Source: Pseudonocardia sp. MH-G8 (GTDB taxonomy: Bacteria; Actinomycetota; Actinomycetes; Mycobacteriales; Pseudonocardiaceae). From it: a DNA stretch of 64,000 nt. Below the pieces are notes generated by a model that had not been told where the DNA came from, ran no database searches, and saw only the letters and a list, made by a program, of their open reading frames with translations. Shown here piece after piece: positions 57,730 through 64,000 of this stretch. How positions within the stretch are numbered: position 1 is the stretch's first letter; every line of letters begins with the position of its first letter. The translations under genes and the position numbers were made by a program. The DNA lies in contig NZ_NKYF01000007.1 of NCBI RefSeq assembly GCF_002262885.1, positions 186,001 to 250,000 of the forward strand, given 5' to 3'.

Positions 57730-59133
57730 ATGTCGACGACGCGTTCCGCAGCACAGGTCACCACGAAACCATCGGCCGCGAAGGTCGCCGTGGCGGGCTT
57801 CATCGGCACGACGATCGAGTGGTACGACTATCTCGTTTTCGGCGCGGCCACCGTTCTGGTGTTCAACCCGCTGTTCTTCCCGACCCTCGACCCGCTCGCG
57901 GGCACCCTCGCCGGGTTCGCGACGCTCGCGGTCGCGTTCCTCGCACGTCCCGTCGGCGGGCTCGTGTTCGGGCACTTCGGTGACCGGATCGGGCGCAAGA
58001 AGATGCTCGTGCTCTCCGTGGTCATGATGGGGGCCGGCACGTTCGCCGTCGGGCTGCTGCCCACCTACGAGACGATCGGGATCTGGGCTCCGATCCTGCT
58101 GGTGGCGCTGCGGTTCGTCCAGGGCTTCGCCGTCGGCGGCGAGTGGGGCGGCGCCGTCGTCATGTCGCTGGAGCACGCGCCACCGAACCGCCGGGCCTTC
58201 TACGCCAGCTTCCCCCAGGCCGGGGTGCCCGCGGGAACCTTCCTGTCCAGCAGCGCCTTCTTCCTGGTGACCCTCATGCCCGAGGAGCAACTGCTGAGCT
58301 GGGGATGGCGGATCCCCTTCCTGTGTTCGGCGATCCTGATCGTCGTCGGGCTCTACATCCGCATGCGCGTGACGGAATCACCGGAGTTCCTCGCTCTCCG
58401 GAGCGGCGGCGATGTCGCGAAGCTGCCGGCGGCCGACGTCTTCGCGTCGCACAAGAGGGCGTTGGTCGTCGGGTCGCTGTGCCTGCTCGCCCCGAACGCG
58501 GTCTTCTACCTGGCCAGTACGTTCTTCCTCAGCTACGGCCCGGTCCACCTCGGGCTGAGCCGGGGCCTCGTCCTCACCGCGCTGCTGGTGGCCTCCGCCG
58601 TCCAGGTGGTGACCCTGCCGCTGTTCGCGATCATCGCCGACCGGACGGGCACGAAGAACTTCCTGATGGCCGGGAGTGCCGTCGTCGCGGTCGGCGCGTT
58701 CCCCGTCTTCCTCCTCTTCGACACCGGCACCGTCGCCGGCGTCGTCGCGGCCTACCTGCTGGCCCTCCCCGTTCTGCATGCCCTGGTCTACGGCGCGGTC
58801 GCGGGCTTCATCGCCGAGTTGTTCCCGCCGAAGGCGCGCTACACCGGCTCGTCGGTGGCCTACCACCTCGGGGGCGCGGTCACCGCGGCTCCCGTGCCGA
58901 TCGTCGCAACCCTGCTGCTGACCGAGTTCGGCACCTCCGCAGCGATCGCCGTCTACCTGATCCTGGCGAGCCTGGTCTGCGGCCTCGTCATCTCGTTGGC
59001 CCCCGCGCCCCGGGGGCCGGTCGAGTCCGCACGTCCGCGGTCGGAGGTGGCTGCTCGCCACTCGCCATCAGGCGTGCGTGGCAGCGCCGGGGCTCGCGAC
59101 CGGCATCCCGAGGTTCGCGCCGGCCAGCAGTAG
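57730..59133 (+). CDS. MFS transporter, MHS family
   Basis: A 467-residue, 12-helix MHS symporter: FIGTTIEWYDYLVFGAATVL in helix 1, ARPVGGLVFGHFGDRIGRKK and FVQGFAVGGEWGGAVV. ATG at 57730 with AGGGAG six bases upstream; a GTG at 57700 overlapping the SDR stop is possible. The C-terminal 40 residues are polar. The last 66 bases overlap, tail to tail, the vapC gene on the other strand. It ends the operon and likely imports the hydroxy or oxo acid that the SDR, aldehyde dehydrogenase and fumarase process. Confidence 0.91.
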   Translation: MSTTRSAAQVTTKPSAAKVAVAGFIGTTIEWYDYLVFGAATVLVFNPLFFPTLDPLAGTLAGFATLAVAFLARPVGGLVFGHFGDRIGRKKMLVLSVVMMGAGTFAVGLLPTYETIGIWAPILLVALRFVQGFAVGGEWGGAVVMSLEHAPPNRRAFYASFPQAGVPAGTFLSSSAFFLVTLMPEEQLLSWGWRIPFLCSAILIVVGLYIRMRVTESPEFLALRSGGDVAKLPAADVFASHKRALVVGSLCLLAPNAVFYLASTFFLSYGPVHLGLSRGLVLTALLVASAVQVVTLPLFAIIADRTGTKNFLMAGSAVVAVGAFPVFLLFDTGTVAGVVAAYLLALPVLHALVYGAVAGFIAELFPPKARYTGSSVAYHLGGAVTAAPVPIVATLLLTEFGTSAAIAVYLILASLVCGLVISLAPAPRGPVESARPRSEVAARHSPSGVRGSAGARDRHPEVRAGQQ

Positions 59134-59478
59134 CCGCCTGTCGTAGGTCACGAACGCGGTGATGCGGGATCCGAGGACTACGTGAGCCGTCGCGAGGTGG
59201 ATGGCATCCAGCGACCGCAACTCGGTCCCGTCGTATGCCGCCGCGGCAGTGCGGACGGTGCGGTCGATCTCGTGTCGGGCGAGCCGTTCGAGGAGCGGGG
59301 GGACCTGGGGGAGCAGTGCCGGGTCGATCCGTCGCAGCGCTCTCGGCAATTCGACCTCGGTCAACGTCGACGTCACGAAGAGTGTGTCCATGCGGTCGTC
59401 GAGCCAGTCGGCCAACGCGTCGCTCTCCGGCTCGGGGCGGAGCAGCTTCACCAGCGCGGCCGTGTCGAGGTAGATCAT
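59068..59478 (-). CDS. vapC: PIN-domain toxin (VapC family)
   Basis: A 136-residue PIN-domain ribonuclease. The acidic metal-binding residues are visible in MIYLDTAALVKLL (first aspartate), VELPRAL region (glutamate), SLDAIHLATA and VTYDRRL. VapC toxins cleave tRNA or rRNA when freed from their antitoxin. The ATG shares one base with the antitoxin stop (TGATG), the usual coupled order of antitoxin then toxin. The 3' end overlaps the end of the MHS gene. All key residues are present, so it should be active. Confidence 0.92.
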   Translation of the reverse strand: MIYLDTAALVKLLRPEPESDALADWLDDRMDTLFVTSTLTEVELPRALRRIDPALLPQVPPLLERLARHEIDRTVRTAAAAYDGTELRSLDAIHLATAHVVLGSRITAFVTYDRRLLLAGANLGMPVASPGAATHA

Positions 59479-59750
59479 CAGAACCGCTCGTCGTCACGCA
59501 TCTCCCGCAGCACGGCACCCGCCTCGGAATCGGTGCGCACCGCACCGACCGGACGCGGCACCGGGCCCCGACGGGTGGGTGGGTGCAGTGTGCCGGCGGC
59601 GATGAGGTCGGCGAGCGGGTGCGCCTGTGCGGGCACGAGCCGCGCGATGACAACGCCGCGCTCTGTCACGTCGAGCTCCTCGCCGCGCTTCACTCGCGCG
59701 AGGACTCCCGCAGTGTCCTGGTTGAGCTCGCGAACGGGTACCTCGCCCAT
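59478..59750 (-). CDS. Type II antitoxin (Phd/YefM-like, VapB role)
   Basis: A 90-residue antitoxin. The N-terminal half (MGEVPVRELNQDTAGVLARV and VTERGVVIARLVP) is a Phd/YefM-type DNA-binding fold; the C-terminal arginine- and proline-rich half would wrap the toxin. ATG at 59750 is the family-typical start. Upstream lie direct GTACTAC repeats that could be its autoregulatory operator. Together with the PIN toxin it forms a complete module that may stabilise this accessory region. Confidence 0.9.
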   Translation of the reverse strand: MGEVPVRELNQDTAGVLARVKRGEELDVTERGVVIARLVPAQAHPLADLIAAGTLHPPTRRGPVPRPVGAVRTDSEAGAVLREMRDDERF

Positions 59751-59760
59751 TCCACGCAGG

Positions 59761-59781
59761 GTACTACGCTGATGTACTACG
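59761..59781. repeat. Direct repeats GTACTACG upstream of antitoxin gene
   Basis: GTACTACG occurs at 59761-59768 and 59774-59781, 13 bases apart, about 10 bases upstream of the antitoxin ATG. Spacing near one helical turn suits cooperative binding of the antitoxin-toxin complex. No other candidate operator is visible. Confidence 0.45.
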
Positions 59782-59930
59782 CGCCGAGCCGTGCTCGGAG
59801 ACCCAGATGATGATGATTGCGCAGCGATGAGTTCCTGACCGCGCCCGAGTCCCACCGTTCAGCTGGGGGCGGACCGAGGGCCGGACCGACTCCACATCAT
59901 CGATACGGATCGGACGAGAGGGGGGCACCG

Positions 59931-61160
59931 GTGAGCGGCATCAGGGTGTTGGTGGCGGGGGCGAGCATCGCGGGGCCCGCGCTGGCCCACTGGCTGCACC
60001 GGCGGGGGGCCGAGGTGACCGTGGTGGAGCGGGCCCCCGAGCTGCGTCCCGGCGGGCAGGCGGTGGACGCGCGCGGGGTGGCGAAGGAGGTCATCCGGCG
60101 CATGGGGCTGGACGCGGCGGTACGCGCGGCCTGCACCGACACCGCGGGCGCGTACACCGTGGACGCGGACGGGACCGTGCTGGAGACCTTCCGGGCGGAC
60201 GACCACGGCGGCGACGGGTACATCGCGGAGATCGAGATCCTGCGCGGGGACCTGTCCCGGGTGCTGTACGACGACACCCGCGACGGTGTCGAGTACGTCT
60301 TCGGCGACCGGATCGCCGCGCTCACCCAGGACGCGGACGGGGTCGACGTGACCTTCGCGGGCGGCGACCGGCGACGCTTCGACCTGGTGGTCGGCGCGGA
60401 CGGGCTGCACTCGGCGCTGCGGGAGATGGTGTTCGGGCCGCGGGAGCAGTTCATCCGCCACCTCGGGATGGTGCTGGCCTTCTACAGCGTCCCCAACGAG
60501 TTCGGGCTGGACCGCTGGCTGATCGACTACCAGGGGGCCGGGCGCTCGGCCGGCCTGCGGCCCCTCCACGACGCCGCCCGGGCGATGGCCATGTTGTCCT
60601 TCACCGCAGCCGACTTCGACGTCGACCACCGCGACGTCGAAGCCCAGAAGCGCCTGCTGCGCGAGCAGATGACCGGCCTCGGCTGGCTGACCCCGCAGAT
60701 CCTCGCGCACCTGGACGACACCCCGGACTTCTACCTCGACCAGGTCGCCCAGGTGGCGATGGACCGCTGGTCGAGCGGACGGGTGGGGCTGCTCGGGGAC
60801 GCGGCGTTCAGCCCGTCGCCGATGTCGGGGGGTGGCACCGGGCTGGCCCTGGTTGGCGCCTACCTGCTGGCCGGAGAGCTGGCTGCCGCCGGGTGGGACC
60901 CGGAGGCCGGGTTCGCGGGATACGAGGCGCGGATGCGCTCGTTCGTCGAGGCCAACCAGGAGATCGGCCGGATGCACGTGCAGAGCCGCGAGGCCCCCGC
61001 GCCGGACACCCAGCCGAGCCCGGAGCCCGACATGGAGGCGCTCATGGAGCTGGTCGAGCGTGCGATCAACGGCGTCGAGCTGCCCGACTACGCCGGGGTG
61101 CCGGACTCCGGTGCTCCGGCCGGTTCGGCCTGGACCGGCGTCGACCGGGCACGGGCGTAG
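59931..61160 (+). CDS. FAD-dependent monooxygenase (group A, UbiH/PHBH type)
   Basis: A 409-residue flavoprotein. FAD-binding GxGxxG variant at residues 7-12 (LVAGASIAGPALAHWLHRRG), the DG motif VVGADGLHSALR and the GD motif RVGLLGDAAFSPSPMSGGGT are all present. This group hydroxylates or otherwise oxidises aromatic and polyketide-type compounds with NAD(P)H. In this subgroup (VLVAGASIAGP start) many members act in resistance, for example on tetracyclines or rifamycins, but I cannot assign a substrate. GTG start with a purine-rich GAGAGGGGGG upstream. Stands alone between the toxin-antitoxin pair and a converging lysR. Confidence 0.88.
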   Translation: MSGIRVLVAGASIAGPALAHWLHRRGAEVTVVERAPELRPGGQAVDARGVAKEVIRRMGLDAAVRAACTDTAGAYTVDADGTVLETFRADDHGGDGYIAEIEILRGDLSRVLYDDTRDGVEYVFGDRIAALTQDADGVDVTFAGGDRRRFDLVVGADGLHSALREMVFGPREQFIRHLGMVLAFYSVPNEFGLDRWLIDYQGAGRSAGLRPLHDAARAMAMLSFTAADFDVDHRDVEAQKRLLREQMTGLGWLTPQILAHLDDTPDFYLDQVAQVAMDRWSSGRVGLLGDAAFSPSPMSGGGTGLALVGAYLLAGELAAAGWDPEAGFAGYEARMRSFVEANQEIGRMHVQSREAPAPDTQPSPEPDMEALMELVERAINGVELPDYAGVPDSGAPAGSAWTGVDRARA

Positions 61161-61206
61161 CGCCGGCCGCCGTCGGGTGGGACCGATCGACGGGTGCTGA
61201 CGGCGG

Positions 61207-62082
61207 CTACAGCGGCAGCACCTCCCGGCAGTGCTCGACCACCTGCTCGACCAGCCCGCTCGCCCGGACCCCACGCGGCAGGGCGGCGACGAGGGAGTTG
61301 GTCCCGATGTCCTCGACGATGGGCAGGAACTGCAGTGGCCGGCCCTCGTGGCTGCTCGCCACCTCGGTCATCAGCAGGGCCCAGGCCAGCCCTCGCCCGA
61401 CAAGTGCGCGCACCGCCAGCACGTCGGTGCTGCGGTAGGCGATGCGCGGGAAGACTCCGAAGCGGGCCAGCAAGGCCTCGTTGAGGAAGCTCGCCGGCTC
61501 GACGTTGAGCAGCGCGCCGGGGTGGTCGGCGAGATCGGCGAGACGCACGTCGGGTCGTGCGGCGAGGGGGTGATCGGCGGCGACGGCGACCTTGAACCGG
61601 CGCTCGCGCAGCAGGGTCGGCTCCACCTCGGGCTGCAGCTGCATCTCGTAGAGGAAGCAGACATCCACCTGGCCGCGCAGCAGACGCTCCTGCAGCACGG
61701 CGGCGGAGCCCTCCACGATCTCCAGCTGCGAGTCCGGGAACCGGTCGCGCAGCAGGCCGGCGACCTCCGGCAGGACCTGCGCCGACACCGAGGGGAAGCA
61801 CCCCACCGTCAGCCTGCCGGTGTGCGGGTGCCCGGCGAGCTGCCGCACGTCGTGCAGCACTCCGCGGGCCCGGGTTGCCGCCTCCCGGCCTGCCGCGGTC
61901 AGGTGGACGCCCTTCGCGGTTCGCCGCACGGCCAGCTGCACCCCGAGCGCGCCTTCGAGCTCCCGCAGGGCCTGGCTGATCGCGGCCTGTGAGACGTGGC
62001 AGCGGACCGCGGCCCGGGAGATCGACTCGTCCTGCGCGATCGCGACCAGGTACTCGAGCTGGCGCAGGGTCACATCCTTCAC
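61207..62082 (-). CDS. LysR-family transcriptional regulator
   Basis: A 291-residue LysR regulator: winged helix (residues 1-62, LRQLEYLVAIAQDESISRAA, SQAAISQALRELEGALGVQL) and effector domain (about 92-285, GRLTVGCFPSVSAQVLPEVA, RFKVAVAADHPLAARPDV). GTG start. It is divergent from the metallo-beta-lactamase hydrolase and MHS transporter pair across 115 bases that contain a TTCTG-N6-CAGAA repeat, and probably controls them. Confidence 0.92.
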   Translation of the reverse strand: MKDVTLRQLEYLVAIAQDESISRAAVRCHVSQAAISQALRELEGALGVQLAVRRTAKGVHLTAAGREAATRARGVLHDVRQLAGHPHTGRLTVGCFPSVSAQVLPEVAGLLRDRFPDSQLEIVEGSAAVLQERLLRGQVDVCFLYEMQLQPEVEPTLLRERRFKVAVAADHPLAARPDVRLADLADHPGALLNVEPASFLNEALLARFGVFPRIAYRSTDVLAVRALVGRGLAWALLMTEVASSHEGRPLQFLPIVEDIGTNSLVAALPRGVRASGLVEQVVEHCREVLPL

Positions 62083-62096
62083 AAGCGGAGCTTATG

Positions 62097-62112
62097 TTCT
62101 GGGACAGCAGAA
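62097..62112. promoter_or_regulatory. Inverted repeat in lysR/hydrolase divergent region
   Basis: TTCTG-GGACAG-CAGAA is a perfect 16-base inverted repeat 15 bases upstream of the lysR start. It is a candidate LysR site. Confidence 0.4.
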
Positions 62113-62197
62113 TCAGCTATGCCTGGTTCCGCTGGTGGGCGAGATTGTGTGCCGTAGGTGCGGCTGCCGCACGTCCAGCACGACACGAAGGAGTGTC

Positions 62198-63226
62198 ATG
62201 TCCAGCCCTCACGTGGTGACCCTCGGGACCGCGGGTGGCCCGCGGTGGTGGGACCGCCCCGGCGTGGCGGCCGCCCGGAGCGGGATCGCTACCGCGGTCG
62301 TCGTCGGCGAGGCGGTGTACCTCGTCGACGCAGGCCAGGGCACCGGCCGTCAGCTGGCCCGCGCGGGGCTGCCGCTCGACCGGGTCCGCGCGCTGTTCCT
62401 GACCCACCTGCATTCCGACCACGTCGCAGACCTGGTCCCGTTGCTGCTGTTCGGCCTGTTCGAGCGCCGGGACGCGGCCGCTCCGCCGATCCGGGTGTAC
62501 GGTCCCGGCCCGCGCGGCGGGCTGCCGCCGCTCTCCCCGCACGCGACCCGGCGGCCGGAGCCGGTGGCGCCGGCCAACCCGACCCCGGGGACCGTCGAGA
62601 TGGTCGGCCTGCTGTGCGCGGCGCACGCGACCGATCTCAACGATCGGATCTTCGACTCGTTGACGCGGCGACCCGCCGACCAGGTGGCCGTCCACGACAT
62701 CGCGCTGCCGCCGGGCACGGGATTCGCCCCGGACTCCCGGGTGGCGCCGGCGATGGAGCCGTTCGAGGTCCACCGCGACGACGACGTCGTCGTCACCGCG
62801 ATCCTGGTCGAGCACCCGCCCACCGCCCCGGCCTTCGCGTTCCGATTCGACACCGCCGAGGGTTCGGTGACGATTTCTGGGGACACGGCACCCTGCGTCA
62901 ACCTGGTCCGACTCGCGCGGGACACCGATCTGCTGCTGCACGAGGCGATCGACCTGACCGCGATGGGTCGCCGCTACTCCGACAACGCGATGCGGCGCGC
63001 GACCATGGCCCACCACGGCCGCGCTCACACCACCGCTCACCAGGCCGGCGAGCTCGCCACCCGGGCTGGTGCCGGGGCGCTGGCGCTGCACCACCTGGTG
63101 CCCGGCGACGCCCCGGCGTCCGCGTTCTCCGCGACGGCGGCCGAGACGTTCCGCGGCCCGGTGCTCGTGCCCGACGACCTGGACGTCATCGGGTTCGCGA
63201 CCGGTCGCCGGACGGAGGTGGCGTGA
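62198..63226 (+). CDS. Metallo-beta-lactamase-fold hydrolase
   Basis: A 342-residue MBL-fold enzyme of the RNase Z/arylsulfatase-like branch. The zinc motif is LTHLHSDHVADL (about residues 68-79). Further ligands are SGDTAPC and the C-terminal HH of ALHHLVPG, and MAHHGRAHTTAHQAGE is typical of the group. It probably hydrolyses a lactone or ester. ATG with AAGGAG 4 bases upstream; the stop shares one base with the MHS gene (TGATG). With a divergent LysR and its own transporter this is another small catabolic cassette. Confidence 0.88.
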   Translation: MSSPHVVTLGTAGGPRWWDRPGVAAARSGIATAVVVGEAVYLVDAGQGTGRQLARAGLPLDRVRALFLTHLHSDHVADLVPLLLFGLFERRDAAAPPIRVYGPGPRGGLPPLSPHATRRPEPVAPANPTPGTVEMVGLLCAAHATDLNDRIFDSLTRRPADQVAVHDIALPPGTGFAPDSRVAPAMEPFEVHRDDDVVVTAILVEHPPTAPAFAFRFDTAEGSVTISGDTAPCVNLVRLARDTDLLLHEAIDLTAMGRRYSDNAMRRATMAHHGRAHTTAHQAGELATRAGAGALALHHLVPGDAPASAFSATAAETFRGPVLVPDDLDVIGFATGRRTEVA

Positions 63227-64000
63227 TGCCCGGCACCGACAGCGCGCCGGCCGCCCGGCAGGTCGAAGCGACCCCGAGGGAGATGCGCCGGATCCTCGCC
63301 GCCAGCTTCATCGGCACGGCGATCGAGTACTACGACTTCATCCTCTACGCGACGGCCGCGAGCATCGTCTTCGGCACCGTGTTCTTCACCGGCGTCGGCC
63401 CCGGGGTCGCGCAGGTCCTCGCGTTCGGCACGCTCGCCGCCGGTTACTTCGCCCGTCCACTCGGTGGCATCGTGTTCGGACACCTGGGCGACCGGCTCGG
63501 CCGCAAGTCCATGCTGGTCGTGACCCTGGTGCTGATGGGCCTGGTCAGCACGCTGGTCGGCCTGCTCCCGACCACCGAGCAGATCGGCGTCGCGGCACCG
63601 CTGCTGCTGGTGCTCCTGCGGATCCTGCAGGGCATCGCGGTGGGCGGGGAGTGGGGCGGCGCGATGCTGCTCGGCTTCGAACGCGCGAAGAAGGAGTCGC
63701 GGGGCTTCGCCGCCTCCTTCGCCTACATGGGCGCCCCCGCCGGCACCATCGTCGGCACCCTGGTGCTCAGCCTCGCCTCGACGCTGCCCCGCGAGGACTT
63801 CCTGTCCTGGGGCTGGCGGGTGCCGTTCGTCTTCAGCGCGGTGCTGGCCGGCGTGGGGCTGGTCATCCGGCTCAAGACCGCCGAGTCGGCGGTGTTCCAG
63901 GAGGCCGTGGAGGCGGTGGAGGAGAAGCGGGTGCCGGTCGGCGAGGTCCTCACCCGCTATCCACGGCGGCTGCTGCTGGCGATCGGTGCCGGGATCTCGG
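63226..64000 (+). CDS. MFS transporter, MHS family, 3' end outside window
   Basis: The first 258 residues of an MHS symporter, cut by the window end. Visible are FIGTAIEYYDFILYATAASI in helix 1, ARPLGGIVFGHLGDRLGRKS and ILQGIAVGGEWGGAML, covering helices 1 to 6 and the start of the central loop. The ATG uses the last base of the hydrolase stop, so the two are co-translated. It presumably imports the ester- or lactone-type acid handled by the MBL hydrolase. Confidence 0.92.
   Translation, partial: MPGTDSAPAARQVEATPREMRRILAASFIGTAIEYYDFILYATAASIVFGTVFFTGVGPGVAQVLAFGTLAAGYFARPLGGIVFGHLGDRLGRKSMLVVTLVLMGLVSTLVGLLPTTEQIGVAAPLLLVLLRILQGIAVGGEWGGAMLLGFERAKKESRGFAASFAYMGAPAGTIVGTLVLSLASTLPREDFLSWGWRVPFVFSAVLAGVGLVIRLKTAESAVFQEAVEAVEEKRVPVGEVLTRYPRRLLLAIGAGIS

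Noticed and set aside
1..64000. Prophage, integrative element or insertion sequence in the window
   Set aside because: No integrase, transposase, tRNA-associated repeat or structural phage gene was seen; only the DUF222 unit shows signs of movement.

Overview
This 64 kb window is chromosomal DNA of a high-GC actinomycete, most likely a member of the Pseudonocardiaceae (inference). Supporting signs are the uniformly high GC content, frequent GTG/TTG starts, stop/start overlaps (ATGA, GTGA, TGATG), a DUF222/HNH gene with an actinobacterial LexA box, a SAV2177-type methyltransferase, an IdeR-like iron box and several leaderless promoters. I find no rRNA, tRNA, CRISPR array, prophage or insertion sequence. 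No gap without a gene exceeds 300 bases.

Layout. 1-669: 3' end of an amidohydrolase. 698-1696: siderophore-binding lipoprotein behind an iron box. 1950-4431: exported beta-helix protein, lipoprotein and OmpA-domain protein. 4437-13517: hydantoinase/oxoprolinase cluster (hyuB-hyuA divergent from gntR, then an MHS transporter, DUF2848, a 41-residue membrane peptide, a sodium symporter and a YcsI-type protein), with two copies of a GntR-like palindrome. 13542-20697: stand-alone reductases, transporters and regulators. 20810-23546: 5'-truncated tetR remnant abutting an SOS-controlled DUF222/HNH gene, then a pentapeptide protein. 23580-33644: regulators, a flavoprotein, secreted lipoproteins, an SDR and a methyltransferase.

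33750-40962: the most interesting unit. A GntR regulator precedes a tightly packed operon: isochorismatase fold, aconitase-type dehydratase large and small subunits, PEP-mutase-type lyase, RutA-like flavin monooxygenase, SDR and MatC-like carrier. The chemistry suggests oxidative opening of an N-heterocycle or imide, hydration of a substituted maleate and C-C cleavage to pyruvate plus a short acid. A four-fold 12-bp repeat joins the two dehydratase genes in one frame, interrupted only by a TAG that replaces the repeat's CAG.

42057-46756: sugar-acid-type dehydratase, iron alcohol dehydrogenase, D-2-hydroxyacid dehydrogenase and MHS transporter, with a divergent LysR. 46850-50848: fumarase-superfamily lyase, SLC13 dicarboxylate symporter and LacI, driven by a clear promoter carrying a perfect 37-bp palindrome. 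50963-52744: divergent DJ-1/PfpI protein and XRE regulator. 52779-59133: LysR divergent from aldehyde dehydrogenase, fumarase, SDR and MHS transporter. 59068-59750: VapBC module. 59931-64000: FAD monooxygenase, LysR, metallo-beta-lactamase hydrolase and an MHS transporter cut by the window edge.

Overall this is an accessory catabolic region made of modular cassettes. Each cassette has its own regulator, one to six enzymes and a dedicated carboxylate carrier. The MHS transporter type appears five times.
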